A stretch of 64,000 nt of DNA from JBCAXA01 sp038534295. GTDB lineage: Bacteria > Pseudomonadota > Gammaproteobacteria > Steroidobacterales > Woeseiaceae. Positions within the stretch are counted from its first letter, which is position 1. Each line of letters begins with the position of its first letter. The notes beneath the pieces were generated by a model. It had not been told where the DNA came from, did not search any database, and worked only from the letters and a program-made list of their open reading frames with translations. The DNA lies in assembly GCA_038534295.1 (NCBI GenBank), contig JBCAXA010000002.1, positions 682,001 to 746,000 of the forward strand. Reading direction: 5' to 3'. Positions 43,016 to 51,704 of the stretch are shown here, one piece after another. Position numbers and translations under genes: made by a program.

Positions 43016-44678
43016 CGTTTGCTACCCATTTTTTGAGGACTTGCGCGACCCGAGCCGGATCGTGGTTGGTGATGTTGCGCGCTGCCGCAACCTTCTGCTC
43101 ATAGGTGTATGCCGGCACGGCAGGTAAGGCACCGCCGCGCTCCGGAATCGGCATGCCAGCCGGCAACACTTCGCCCGTCGCGGCCACAACGTTTGACGCG
43201 GCGGGCGGCGATGGTGTCGTCGCCAACAGGCCTTTGAGCAGCGGTCTGCCGAGCCCGAAGGCGATACCAACGACAATAAGCACGCCGAGAATGTTGCGGG
43301 CCAGCGCGAGAATATCCGGCTGTTGCCACATGGGCAGCGGTTCGAGCTCCGCTGCCGGCGTGCGCGGCAAGAACGGCGCGGCGATGACACTGACCCGGTC
43401 ACCGCGCGCTTCGTCGTACCCGATGGCTTCGCGAATCAGTGTCGTCAGCTGCTCGATCTCGGCGTCGCTGACCACAGGCGTCGGGGTCGGCGCCGCCTCG
43501 TCGGCCGTCGAATCCGCCGCCGCTGCAATTTCGATCGGCGAGTTATCGATCAGTACGGCAACGCTCAAACGGCGCACGGTTCCTGTTGGCTCGCGCGTGA
43601 CGCTGACCGTCTTGTCCATTTCGAAATTACGGGTCGAACTGGTCTGCCGATTCATCGGAGTGCCGTCTTCATCGCCTTCGGCAACTGTCGCTACGCCGCC
43701 GGCCGCCACCGGCTGATTGCTCAACGCGCCCGGTATGCCAACGCCATCTGGTGTGATTCGCGTATTGATCGATTCATTGAGGGCCTCACTGCGTACGCTG
43801 CTGGTGGCCGGGTCGTAGCTCTCGCGCGTTTGTTCGATCACCGTGAAATCGAGCTCGGCCACGACTTCGGCACGGATGCGATCGGCGCCGACCACCGGCG
43901 CAATGAGATCGATGATGCGTTCGCGAAATACCGCTTCGAGTTGGCGCGTCGCGTCAAACTGATAGGCGTGTAATCCGGCGCGGCTTGCCGTGTTGCGCTC
44001 GCTCAGCAGATTGCCGTGCTGATCGACGACGGTAACGTCGCTCATCGCCAAATTCGGCACGCTGGCAGCGACCAAGTTGACGATCGACTGTGCCTGGCCA
44101 GGCTCCAGGCGCTGGCCGCGATGCATCGTGAGCAGCACCGAGGCACTTGGCTTGTCGCGGGCCCGAAGAAACGTGGTTTGTCGCGGCACCGCGAGATGTA
44201 CCCGCGCCTCCTGCACGGCTCGGATACTGGTGATGGTTCGCGCCAACTCGCCTTCGAGCGCATGCTGATAACGCGCCGACTCCATGAACTGACTGACGCC
44301 GAAGTTCGATTGCGATTCGAGCTGCGCCATGCCGTCCTGCGCGCCGCCTGGCAAACCCTGGCCGGCTAACTCGAGGCGCGCTCGGGCCAGGTCCGTGTTC
44401 GGCACCATGACGCCAGCGCCATCACTCGTGACCTGGCTGGCGATACCGGCCGAATCGAGTGCGCTGACGACTTCGGCGACATCGCTGCCGTTGAGACCTT
44501 GATAAACCGGCCGGTAGTCAGGTCCTTGTGCCCAAAGAAACGCGCTGACACCGGCGGCGACAGCAGCGGCAACGCCGATCAGTAACGTGAACTGACGCAC
44601 CGCCGGAATCTTGCCGATGGAACCGAGTTCGAGACGGGTGATTTGATCCGGCAGCGCCGGGGTCGCATTTTCAGCCAT
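43008..44678 (-). CDS. fliF: Flagellar MS-ring protein FliF
   Basis: 556 residues. Two membrane helices (about 30-48 and 455-475), ring-building motifs between them (YRPVYQGLNGSDVAEVV, SVLLTMHRGQRLEPGQAQSIVNLVA) and a C-terminal FliG-binding tail (PARVAQVLKKWVAND). Scaffold of the basal body. 22 bp after fliE. Confidence 0.97.
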   Translation of the reverse strand: MAENATPALPDQITRLELGSIGKIPAVRQFTLLIGVAAAVAAGVSAFLWAQGPDYRPVYQGLNGSDVAEVVSALDSAGIASQVTSDGAGVMVPNTDLARARLELAGQGLPGGAQDGMAQLESQSNFGVSQFMESARYQHALEGELARTITSIRAVQEARVHLAVPRQTTFLRARDKPSASVLLTMHRGQRLEPGQAQSIVNLVAASVPNLAMSDVTVVDQHGNLLSERNTASRAGLHAYQFDATRQLEAVFRERIIDLIAPVVGADRIRAEVVAELDFTVIEQTRESYDPATSSVRSEALNESINTRITPDGVGIPGALSNQPVAAGGVATVAEGDEDGTPMNRQTSSTRNFEMDKTVSVTREPTGTVRRLSVAVLIDNSPIEIAAAADSTADEAAPTPTPVVSDAEIEQLTTLIREAIGYDEARGDRVSVIAAPFLPRTPAAELEPLPMWQQPDILALARNILGVLIVVGIAFGLGRPLLKGLLATTPSPPAASNVVAATGEVLPAGMPIPERGGALPAVPAYTYEQKVAAARNITNHDPARVAQVLKKWVANDE

Positions 44679-44700
44679 TTATTCGCTCAGCGAGAGCCGG

Positions 44701-45018
44701 TCAGACCGGCATGTTCATGATTTCCTGATACGCCGTGACGAGCTTGTTGCGCACCTCAGTCGCGGCGTGAAATGCCAGGCCTGCCTGTTGCGACGCCAAC
44801 ATAACCTCGACCAGCGACGCATTCTCATCGCCGCGCTGAAAGGCAACCGCTTGCTCATTGGCGGCGTGCTGCATCGCGCTGACCTGCTCCAGCGAGTCTT
44901 GCAATGTCGCGGCAAAGTCTGTCCCCGACGGCGGCGGGGTCGGCGCCCCGACCGCGGCAGCTTGATCGTTCAATGCGCGAATTTGCGCCAGGATTGATGC
45001 AGTCGATAGGTCTGTCAT
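44701..45018 (-). CDS. fliE: Flagellar rod-adaptor protein FliE
   Basis: 105 residues ending in the conserved helix LVEVMLASQQAGLAFHAATEVRNKLVTAYQEIMNMPV (last ~37). It joins MS ring and rod. It overlaps the fleR stop by ATGA, so fleSR and fliE-J look like a single transcript from the fleS sigma54 promoter. Confidence 0.96.
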   Translation of the reverse strand: MTDLSTASILAQIRALNDQAAAVGAPTPPPSGTDFAATLQDSLEQVSAMQHAANEQAVAFQRGDENASLVEVMLASQQAGLAFHAATEVRNKLVTAYQEIMNMPV

Positions 45019-46355
45019 GACGAAGCCTCCGCCGCGCTTTGCGAATCGTCCTGCCAGCTACCGGCCGCCCGCAGCTTGGCTATCTTGTAGCGCAGCGTTC
45101 GCGGACTGATACCGAGATCCGCGGCGGCGGCGGTTCGTCGTCCACTGTGCCGCGAGAGCGCCGCGCGAATTGCGCTGACTTCGCCAGCCATCAAGGTGTC
45201 CTGTAGCGGACCGCTGGTTGCGGTCCGTGCAACGGGTGGGTCCGCTGCGATCCCGAGGTGTTGGGCGTCCAGTGTCTGCCCGCAGCACAGAATGAGGCTG
45301 CGCTGCATGACGTTGTCGAGTTCTCTAACGTTGCCGGGCCAGTGATAGGTCGTGAGTAGACGCGCAGCGTCCTCACTCAGTTGCGGCGGTCGGCGGCCAT
45401 GGCTGTGGCGTGCCAACAGCCGCGTCGCCAACGGCAGGATATCGGCAGTACGTTCGCGTAACGGTGGAATGCACACCGGGAACACGTTCAATCGATAAAA
45501 AAGGTCTTCGCGAAACCGACCGGCCGCCACCTCTGCCTGCAGGTCGCGGTTGCTGGTGGCAATCACGCGGACATCGAGCGCAATGCTCCGATGACTGCCG
45601 AGTCGTTCGACCTCGCGTTCTTGCAACACCCGCAGCAGTTTCGCCTGCAGCCCGAGTTCCATTTCGGTGATTTCGTCGAGCAGCAGCGTGCTGTGGTTGG
45701 CCAGTTCAAACTTGCCGGGCGAGTCGTTGCTCGCGCCGGTAAAGGCGCCTTTGCTGTGGCCGAACAATACGGCCTCGAGCATGTTGTCCGGTATTGCTGC
45801 ACAGTTGAGGGCGACGAAGTCACGCGCGGATCGGTTCGAGTGCTCATGTATGAAGCGGGCGATGACTTCCTTGCCGCAGCCGCTTTCGCCGGTCAGCGTC
45901 ACCGTCGCGTCAGACGCAGCTACCTGGCGAGCGAGCGCCAGTACATCCTGCATCGCCGGGTCGACCGCAACCGGCTTGGTTTTACTGCCGCTGTCTGGCA
46001 ACAGTCGCTTGATTTCAGCGAGCAAGGTCTGGATTGGAAATGGCTTGACCAGATAGTGCGACGCACCGTCCAACATGCTGGTTACGGCCTCATCGATGGT
46101 GCCGTAGGCCGTCATCATGATGATCGCCTGCTGCGGATGCCGTTCGCGCACGGCTCGCATCAGCGCTTTGCCGTCAATATTCGGCATTTGCACATCCGTC
46201 AGGACAAGATCGACCGGGCGACGATCCAACTCCGCAAGCGCGGCTCGACCGTCCACAGCGGCAATCGTGTCAAACCCTTCAGCGCTCAGCGTGTCGCAAA
46301 GGGCGTTGCGCATACCGTTGTCGTCATCGACAACCAAGACGCGCGCGTTAGACAT
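45015..46355 (-). CDS. fleR: FleR/FlrC-type sigma54 response regulator
   Basis: 446 residues from ATG 46355, which overlaps the fleS stop (ATGTCTAA). Receiver domain with VVDDD and phospho-Asp in LVLTDVQMP, AAA+ with GESGCGKEV, intact GAFTGA, LLLDEITEMELG, FREDLFYRLNVFPV, and a Fis HTH (AAAADLGISPRTLRYKIAKL). It activates mid-stage (basal body, hook) sigma54 promoters. Confidence 0.95.
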   Translation of the reverse strand: MSNARVLVVDDDNGMRNALCDTLSAEGFDTIAAVDGRAALAELDRRPVDLVLTDVQMPNIDGKALMRAVRERHPQQAIIMMTAYGTIDEAVTSMLDGASHYLVKPFPIQTLLAEIKRLLPDSGSKTKPVAVDPAMQDVLALARQVAASDATVTLTGESGCGKEVIARFIHEHSNRSARDFVALNCAAIPDNMLEAVLFGHSKGAFTGASNDSPGKFELANHSTLLLDEITEMELGLQAKLLRVLQEREVERLGSHRSIALDVRVIATSNRDLQAEVAAGRFREDLFYRLNVFPVCIPPLRERTADILPLATRLLARHSHGRRPPQLSEDAARLLTTYHWPGNVRELDNVMQRSLILCCGQTLDAQHLGIAADPPVARTATSGPLQDTLMAGEVSAIRAALSRHSGRRTAAAADLGISPRTLRYKIAKLRAAGSWQDDSQSAAEASS

Positions 46356-47538
46356 GAGTCGGCTCGGCAATTCCCGCTGACCCGGCTTCGAGCACGGCAG
46401 CCGGCACGGCCAGCGGCAGCTCGAGAACAAATTCCGCGCCGTCCGGATAATCGTTGACCAGTATGCGGCCGTCGTGTGCGCAGGCGACGGCCTGAACGAC
46501 GGCTAGACCGAGACCGGTACCTGCGCTCTGAGTCGAAAAGAATGGCTCGAAAACCCGATCTTTGAATTCTTCTGGCACGCCAGGCCCATGATCGCGAATC
46601 GCGATACGCGCCATCCGGTCGCTGACCGACAGCGACACGACGACATGATCGTCGCCGGGCGTGAATTGCAGCGCGTTCGCAAGTAGGTTTGAAACGGCGT
46701 TGCGTAAGGCATGCCGTGATCCAAGCACGGTGATCGGCGTATCCGAGCCGGTCCAGCAGATTCGAAACGGATCGTTTTGCTGCGGTGCGAAGGTGTCGAC
46801 AACGTCATCGATGAGGCTCTCGAGTTCGATCGGTTCTGCTGAGGACTCGATGCCGCCCGCAAACAGCAACATGTCGTTGACTAAGCGTTCGAGATCGCGC
46901 AATCGGTCGAGGCCGTGAGCAATGTACCGCTCGGCGTCGCCGTACCCGTCGAGCAGCGGCTGCAACTGCGACAGGTAAAGCACCGCTGCCCCCAGTGGCG
47001 TGCGTACCTGATGGGCAAGACGGGCAGACATTTCGCCCATTTCGGCAAGCCGATGCCGGCGAGCGACGGTCTGGCGTAGCAATTCGGCCTCTGTGTCATC
47101 GGTCAGCAAAAGCAAGTCACCGATGGCGTCCGGCAACGTTCGTCGCGCAACGCAGATCCAGCGGCCGTCGACACTTCGGTAGCGGCTGCCATCGCTGCCT
47201 TGGCTGGGCTCGAGGCGGCTAAGTACAGCGTCGAGGTCGGCGCCAATCAACGGCCGGCCGAGCCAATCCGGAGCGCATGCATTGCACTCGGTGATGATGC
47301 CGTCCGCATCGGTGACCAACACCGCGCCCGGTAGGATCTCAATCAGTTGCTCGACGCGTGCGGCGAGTCGCTCGCGTTCGATCAGTTCCTCGATACGCAA
47401 CTGTCTGGCGCGGAGCAGCTCATCGGCAACGGCAGCAAGCTGGCGCTGCATCGACAAATACTCGGCCGTCAGTTCCTCAGTCTTGTCGTCGAAGGCTTCG
47501 ACGGCTGTGAGCCGCAAATCGTCGCGCAGCTGTTGCAT
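46348..47538 (-). CDS. fleS: FleS/FlrB-type soluble histidine kinase
   Basis: 396 residues, no membrane segment. PAS domain (about 75-135), HisKA with the His in ARLAHQVRTPLGAAVL, and HATPase_c (NLLANALQF, DHGPGVPEEF, SAGTGLGLAVV). Cognate kinase of the overlapping FleR. Its sigma54 promoter is 38 bp upstream, so it depends on FleQ. Confidence 0.95.
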   Translation of the reverse strand: MQQLRDDLRLTAVEAFDDKTEELTAEYLSMQRQLAAVADELLRARQLRIEELIERERLAARVEQLIEILPGAVLVTDADGIITECNACAPDWLGRPLIGADLDAVLSRLEPSQGSDGSRYRSVDGRWICVARRTLPDAIGDLLLLTDDTEAELLRQTVARRHRLAEMGEMSARLAHQVRTPLGAAVLYLSQLQPLLDGYGDAERYIAHGLDRLRDLERLVNDMLLFAGGIESSAEPIELESLIDDVVDTFAPQQNDPFRICWTGSDTPITVLGSRHALRNAVSNLLANALQFTPGDDHVVVSLSVSDRMARIAIRDHGPGVPEEFKDRVFEPFFSTQSAGTGLGLAVVQAVACAHDGRILVNDYPDGAEFVLELPLAVPAAVLEAGSAGIAEPTHV

Positions 47539-47575
47539 AGATCTTTCCTTTCGTCACACGGTTGCTAGGGATATA

Positions 47576-47590
47576 GCAAGGGCCGTGCCA
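47576..47590 (-). promoter_or_regulatory. sigma54 promoter of fleSR-fliE operon
   Basis: Minus strand TGGCAC-GGCCC-TTGC (47590-47576), next base T: full consensus with correct spacing, 38 bp before the fleS ATG. Confidence 0.88.
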
Positions 47591-47624
47591 GAATTGGAAA
47601 GACTTTAAAAACAGTATGTTATGC

Positions 47625-47639
47625 GCCCGGGTACCGGGC
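47625..47639. terminator. Short GC hairpin after fleQ
   Basis: GCCCGG-GTA-CCGGGC (47625-47639), 9 bp after the fleQ stop. On the minus strand a T5 run occurs ~13 bases further. The distance is too long for a classic intrinsic terminator, but it separates fleQ from the fleS promoter. Confidence 0.4.
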
Positions 47640-47647
47640 TGGAGGCG

Positions 47648-49057
47648 TCAATTTTCCGACGTATCGTCAGAATTCAGGCGGTACTTACGCAGCTTTTCGA
47701 CCAAGGTCGTGCGCTGCAGCTGCAGAAGACGCGCCGCCTGAGCCACGTTGCCGCCTGATTGCTCGAGTGCCTGTCGAATCATTCGAATCTCGACACCGAC
47801 GAGCACCTGCTTCAAATCCACGCCGTCGCCCAAGGTGCGATGTGCCTCGTTGAATTCGCTGAAGCTGGGACGACCGGCTGAAAGATCATTGCTCGTCGCA
47901 GCGTTACCGGTCCGAAATTTTTCCGGCAAATCCTCGAGATCGATCACCCCGGTCGGCGACAGAATACACAGACGTTCAACGAGGTTTGCCAATTCGCGAA
48001 TGTTGCCAGGCCACGGGTAACGAGTCAGTGCATCCAACGCACGTGCGCTGAGTCGCGGCGAATCGTCACTCGGGTTATCCGTATCGCCGACCATTAAGTC
48101 GTCAAGCAAGCCGGGCATGTCCTCGATCCGTTTGCGCAGCGGCGGCATTTGAATCGGAAACACGTTGAGGCGGTAATAGAGATCTTCGCGAAACAGCCCG
48201 TCAGCGATTCGTTCCGGTAGATCGCGATGTGTGGCCGCGACGATGCGACAGTTGACCTTAATTCGCTGGCGACCGCCCACACTCTGGAACTCTCGTTCTT
48301 GCAGCACGCGGAGCAGCTTGACCTGCATCTCCAGGCTCATATCGCCGATTTCATCGAGAAACAGGGTGCCGCCTGCAGCCAGCGCAAGCCGGCCTTTGCG
48401 CGCCGCAACGGCGCCCGTAAACGCGCCCTTTTCGTGACCGAATAACTCGGACTCGAGCAACTCGGGTTGAATTGCGCCGCAGTTGATCGGTACGAATGGC
48501 CCGGATGAGAAATCCGACAGGCCGTGCAGCGTGCGAGCGACCAGTTCTTTACCCGTTCCGGATTCGCCGGTAATCAGCACGGTGGTGTCGCGCTCGGCAA
48601 CCTGCTCAATGGCTTTGCGAACTTCGCGAATCGTTGCCGAGCGGCCGGTCAAACGACGCCGTCGGTCGAGACGACGGTAGCGCCGAGCACGGGTTAGCAA
48701 ACGACTCAGGTCGGCGCGCCGCAGCGGCGCGTCCAACGCCCACGTATGCTCTGGGGCGCACGTGGAGAGGAGCTGTTGGCTGCGGTGACCTCGGCCGAGA
48801 TTTAGAACGGGCGTCGCGGTCTGCGACCGCGTTAGATCTTCAAAGAGATGTTGCAGCGGCTCATTGCCATCGAGCTGACCAACGACAACGGCATCCCAGT
48901 CTTCACCGGCGACCGTCTCAGCGGCTTGCGCGTCGTCAATCACAAACGGTTGCGCATCGAGATAGCGCAGCCGTTCATTCAACGCGCTCGCATCAGCCTG
49001 ATCGGATTCGAAGACTGCAACTTTGGGTGACGTCGATGACGCGGCCTCGGCGTTCAC
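47648..49057 (-). CDS. fleQ: Master flagellar regulator FleQ (sigma54 enhancer-binding protein)
   Basis: 469 residues from GTG 49057. Atypical receiver-like N-terminus (about 10-125, starting VAVFESDQADASALNERLRYL), AAA+ with GESGTGKEL, intact GAFTGA, FLDEIGDMSLEMQ and FREDLYYRLNVFPI, and Fis HTH (ARLLQLQRTTLVEKLRKY). FleQ binds c-di-GMP and FleN in known species and starts the flagellar cascade with sigma54. A CRP/Vfr-type site lies ~70 bp upstream, matching the known Vfr control of fleQ in Pseudomonas. A second, split fleQ-like locus is at 21536-22922. Confidence 0.93.
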   Translation of the reverse strand: MNAEAASSTSPKVAVFESDQADASALNERLRYLDAQPFVIDDAQAAETVAGEDWDAVVVGQLDGNEPLQHLFEDLTRSQTATPVLNLGRGHRSQQLLSTCAPEHTWALDAPLRRADLSRLLTRARRYRRLDRRRRLTGRSATIREVRKAIEQVAERDTTVLITGESGTGKELVARTLHGLSDFSSGPFVPINCGAIQPELLESELFGHEKGAFTGAVAARKGRLALAAGGTLFLDEIGDMSLEMQVKLLRVLQEREFQSVGGRQRIKVNCRIVAATHRDLPERIADGLFREDLYYRLNVFPIQMPPLRKRIEDMPGLLDDLMVGDTDNPSDDSPRLSARALDALTRYPWPGNIRELANLVERLCILSPTGVIDLEDLPEKFRTGNAATSNDLSAGRPSFSEFNEAHRTLGDGVDLKQVLVGVEIRMIRQALEQSGGNVAQAARLLQLQRTTLVEKLRKYRLNSDDTSEN

Positions 49058-49105
49058 GATTATCTCGTCCAGTGCCCGTATTCAACATAAGACACGGCCA
49101 GGATA

Positions 49106-49124
49106 GTGCGTAAAATCAACGCAC
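49106..49124. promoter_or_regulatory. Inverted repeat GTGCGT-N7-ACGCAC in the fleQ upstream region
   Basis: Exact 6-bp arms (49106-49111 and 49119-49124), next to the CRP-like site and 49 bp before the fleQ GTG. Binder unknown; the position is that of a promoter-proximal operator. Confidence 0.4.
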
Positions 49125-49126
49125 AG

Positions 49127-49142
49127 TGTGATCTTACTCACA
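49127..49142. promoter_or_regulatory. CRP/Vfr-type site upstream of fleQ
   Basis: TGTGA-TCTTAC-TCACA: both half-sites match the CRP consensus perfectly with the 6-base spacer. It lies in the 93-bp gap between the fliT-like stop and fleQ. Known in Pseudomonas aeruginosa: Vfr represses fleQ. Here the same logic is inferred. Confidence 0.75.
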
Positions 49143-49150
49143 AATCGCTG

Positions 49151-49414
49151 TCAGAGACTGTCGATTTGCGCGTAGGCCGACTTAGCCCGTTTTGAGGCCC
49201 GCAATCGCGACAGCGCACCGGCGATCTCGCGATGCTCCGATTGCAGACGCTCGGTCAGCCACTGGCACGCGGCAAGGCTGTCGCGCAATGCGTCGACCGA
49301 ATCAGTCTGACGACCGGCGGCCGAATGTTGGTTCTCTAGCCACCGGGCGATCGCGTCGAAGTCGCCCTCGGCCAACGCCGCTTCCAGCGCGGCCGTGGCG
49401 TCGTTCGATATCAA
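49151..49414 (-). CDS. fliT: FliT-like flagellar chaperone
   Basis: 87 residues from TTG 49414, which overlaps the fliS stop (TTGA) with GAGG 8 bases upstream. It is an all-helical, charged protein (ATAALEAALAEGDFDAIARWL, then LQSEHREIAGALSRLRASKRA). Sequence conservation of FliT is low; identity rests on size, helix content and position after fliS. FliT chaperones FliD. Confidence 0.6.
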   Translation of the reverse strand: MISNDATAALEAALAEGDFDAIARWLENQHSAAGRQTDSVDALRDSLAACQWLTERLQSEHREIAGALSRLRASKRAKSAYAQIDSL

Positions 49415-49797
49415 GCGCCGACCTCGTCCCAAGCGCTCTTGAGCTCCTCGACGACTACGATCACCGCATTCAGCCCTTGCGATTGATTGGAAAGGTTGGC
49501 CGCGGTCAGCTCACGTTGCATGAAGTCGTAAAGGCGCTCCAAGTTCTCGACGACCTCGCCGCCGTTCTCGAAGTCGAGACTGGCACGAAGGCAATCGACG
49601 ATAGAAACGGACTTGCCGATCAGTTCGCCTTTGCGTCCAACCGAGCCGCCGTTCATTTCGGCGCGGGCCTGGACGAGATTGGCCAAGAGCTTTTGCATCA
49701 ACATGCGAATCAGCTCTTGCGGCGAGGCGTTTCCAATACGTTCTTCGAGGGCACTTTGACGGTAATCGGCGGTCATCGCCTGTGGCGGATAAGCCAT
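49411..49797 (-). CDS. fliS: Flagellin export chaperone FliS
   Basis: 128 residues. Four-helix bundle with YRQSALEERIGNASPQELIRMLMQKLLANL, SIVDCLRASLDFENGGEVVENLERLYDFM, the standard FliS pattern. It binds the flagellin C-terminus and delivers it to FlhA. It follows fliD by 23 bp. Confidence 0.95.
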   Translation of the reverse strand: MAYPPQAMTADYRQSALEERIGNASPQELIRMLMQKLLANLVQARAEMNGGSVGRKGELIGKSVSIVDCLRASLDFENGGEVVENLERLYDFMQRELTAANLSNQSQGLNAVIVVVEELKSAWDEVGA

Positions 49798-49820
49798 GCT
49801 GCGTCGCTCCTGCGGATTGT

Positions 49821-51206
49821 CTAGCCGTTGTTGGAACTGCCCGGCAACTGCGACAGCTGCTGGGTGAGAAATTCACTGGTGTTACTGAGCTGCGAGATCA
49901 ACGAATCGAGCGCGTTAAACTGGCTCAGCAAACGCGCCTCCAGCGAAACCAGGCGTTCATTCAATGCCTCGCGTTGTTCCGCGATATCGTCGATAGTTGC
50001 ATTGAGACCTTCGGTGCGCGTTTCAATCGGTCCGGTATCGGCCAGGTACTCATCGAGCCGCCCGCCGAGCCGGTTGGCCAATCCATCGGTACCGCTGAAC
50101 AGCTGGCCAATGGCGACAAAACCGTCAGCAACAGCGGCGTCGAACGTCTCAGCGTCCAACGTCGCTTTGCCTTCGACGTCCAGCGTAATCCCGATATCGG
50201 CCAGGCTGCGAACCGGCTGCAGGACGTCGCCTTGAACGGCTGTGATTTCGCGACGCAGCTGCTGCTCGATGGTCAGCAGCGTGCTGTCGCCCAACAGCGC
50301 CGCCGCCGTGTTTGTTTCGGCATCAAACGACGTCTGCGTCTTGAAAACATCGACCAGCGCGTTGTAGGCGTTGATGAACTTGTCAACGTTCTCGCGCAGC
50401 GCATTCTGATCGTAGTCAATGCTGACCGCGCGCGACGTACCGGGATCGGCGGCCAACAGCTCGATCGACACACCCTCTACCGCGTTGCCGATCGTGTTGC
50501 TGGACGACGTGACGGTAAGGCCATCGATTGTCACGATCGCATCGCTGCCACCGCGTATTTCGGTCAGACTGCCCGTGTCCGATCCTGAATCGTAAGTCAA
50601 TGCACTGAGACCGCCGTCACCGCCGCTGGCTTCGATGGTCAGCTCACCGCCAGCTCCGGTTTCCAGCGCGCTGAGACTCAGCGTCGTACCTCCGTCGGCA
50701 TTGACCAATGTCGCGCGTACAAACGTATTGCCCTCAGCGTTGTTGATCGCATCTTGAATATCGACGAGCGTTGCCGCGCTTTGATCGATTGCGATAACAA
50801 AAGCGCTGGCGCCGTTGCGGATGGTTAGCTGACCGTAGCCGACGGCACTGTTGGCGTCGGTGTAAGCGCCTGATGCCAGTCGCTGCGAGGTGGCGAGCGA
50901 CTGTACCGTCAGATCGAAGCTGGCCGGCGGCGCCGTTGAGTCGACTGACACGCTGAAGAAGTCGTTTTCCTGGAAGCTGGCGAGTCGACCGAGCAGTGCG
51001 TCGTTATCGCCGACGTTTTCAACTTCCGTCTGGAACTGGCTCAACGCAGACTTCAGTGACCCGTATGCCGAGACCTCAGCGAGAATTCCGGCTTCCTGGC
51101 GCGCGAATCTCGTCTCGGCCGGCGCCGCTTCAGCAGCAACCAGCTGACCGACCAGACCACCAACATCCAGCCCGGAGCCGATCCCGGTAGAAACAATCCC
51201 AACCAT
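49821..51206 (-). CDS. fliD: Flagellar filament cap protein FliD
   Basis: 461 residues. N-terminal SGLDVGGLVGQLVAAEAAP, central beta domains (about 90-330) and C-terminal coiled coil (LNERLVSLEARLLSQFNALDSLISQL). Caps the growing filament and folds flagellin. In the usual fliC-flaG-fliD-fliS order. Confidence 0.96.
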   Translation of the reverse strand: MVGIVSTGIGSGLDVGGLVGQLVAAEAAPAETRFARQEAGILAEVSAYGSLKSALSQFQTEVENVGDNDALLGRLASFQENDFFSVSVDSTAPPASFDLTVQSLATSQRLASGAYTDANSAVGYGQLTIRNGASAFVIAIDQSAATLVDIQDAINNAEGNTFVRATLVNADGGTTLSLSALETGAGGELTIEASGGDGGLSALTYDSGSDTGSLTEIRGGSDAIVTIDGLTVTSSSNTIGNAVEGVSIELLAADPGTSRAVSIDYDQNALRENVDKFINAYNALVDVFKTQTSFDAETNTAAALLGDSTLLTIEQQLRREITAVQGDVLQPVRSLADIGITLDVEGKATLDAETFDAAVADGFVAIGQLFSGTDGLANRLGGRLDEYLADTGPIETRTEGLNATIDDIAEQREALNERLVSLEARLLSQFNALDSLISQLSNTSEFLTQQLSQLPGSSNNG

Positions 51207-51225
51207 AGCAGCGGCGCGTTAGCGC

Positions 51226-51630
51226 TCAGGCCTCAGTATCAATCAGCGACAAAGCGTCGCTGTTGGCAAAGCGCATCCGTTCGAGCACTTCTTCCGACGG
51301 GATCTGCCGGATGAGCTCGTCGGTCTCGCGGTCGTAAACTTGGATGACTGACGTATTGGCGTCGTCGTCGAACTGGAACCGCAGTTGGCGGGCGATATTG
51401 GCTGCTTTGCTGTTGAGCGCTTCAACCAACTCGGCAAGCTGCGCGGAATCCAGCTCCGCTACCGACGCTTCCGACTCTTTATCAGCAGCAGCGGTTTCTA
51501 CCGCCAGACCGACACGACTCGCGATGTCCGCGTCCGAGATCGGTGTCGGCTGCGTAGCGCGCTTACCCTGTCCGTTCGTCAGGACCGTCGGCGTATTTGT
51601 CAGTACTGTTGTCGTTAGTTCTGGCTTCAT
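51226..51630 (-). CDS. flaG: FlaG family protein
   Basis: 134 residues with a disordered N-terminus (about 1-60) and the FlaG core LRFQFDDDANTSVIQVYDRETDELIRQIPSEEVL. GGAGAGGA 3 bases before the ATG. FlaG affects filament length in Vibrio/Pseudomonas. It lies between fliC and fliD. Confidence 0.92.
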   Translation of the reverse strand: MKPELTTTVLTNTPTVLTNGQGKRATQPTPISDADIASRVGLAVETAAADKESEASVAELDSAQLAELVEALNSKAANIARQLRFQFDDDANTSVIQVYDRETDELIRQIPSEEVLERMRFANSDALSLIDTEA

Positions 51631-51659
51631 TGTCCTCTCCTTACTTGGCTAGGAGGAGC

Positions 51660-51681
51660 TGGTCGGCATCCCTGCCGACCA
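51660..51681. terminator. 9-bp stem-loop between fliC and flaG
   Basis: TGGTCGGCA-TCCC-TGCCGACCA (51660-51681), 24 bp after the fliC stop. No T-tract. Likely a partial terminator or 3' stabiliser that lets fliC be made in excess over flaG-fliD. Confidence 0.55.
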
Positions 51682-51704
51682 ACATCCGGACAATCAGACC
51701 TTCA

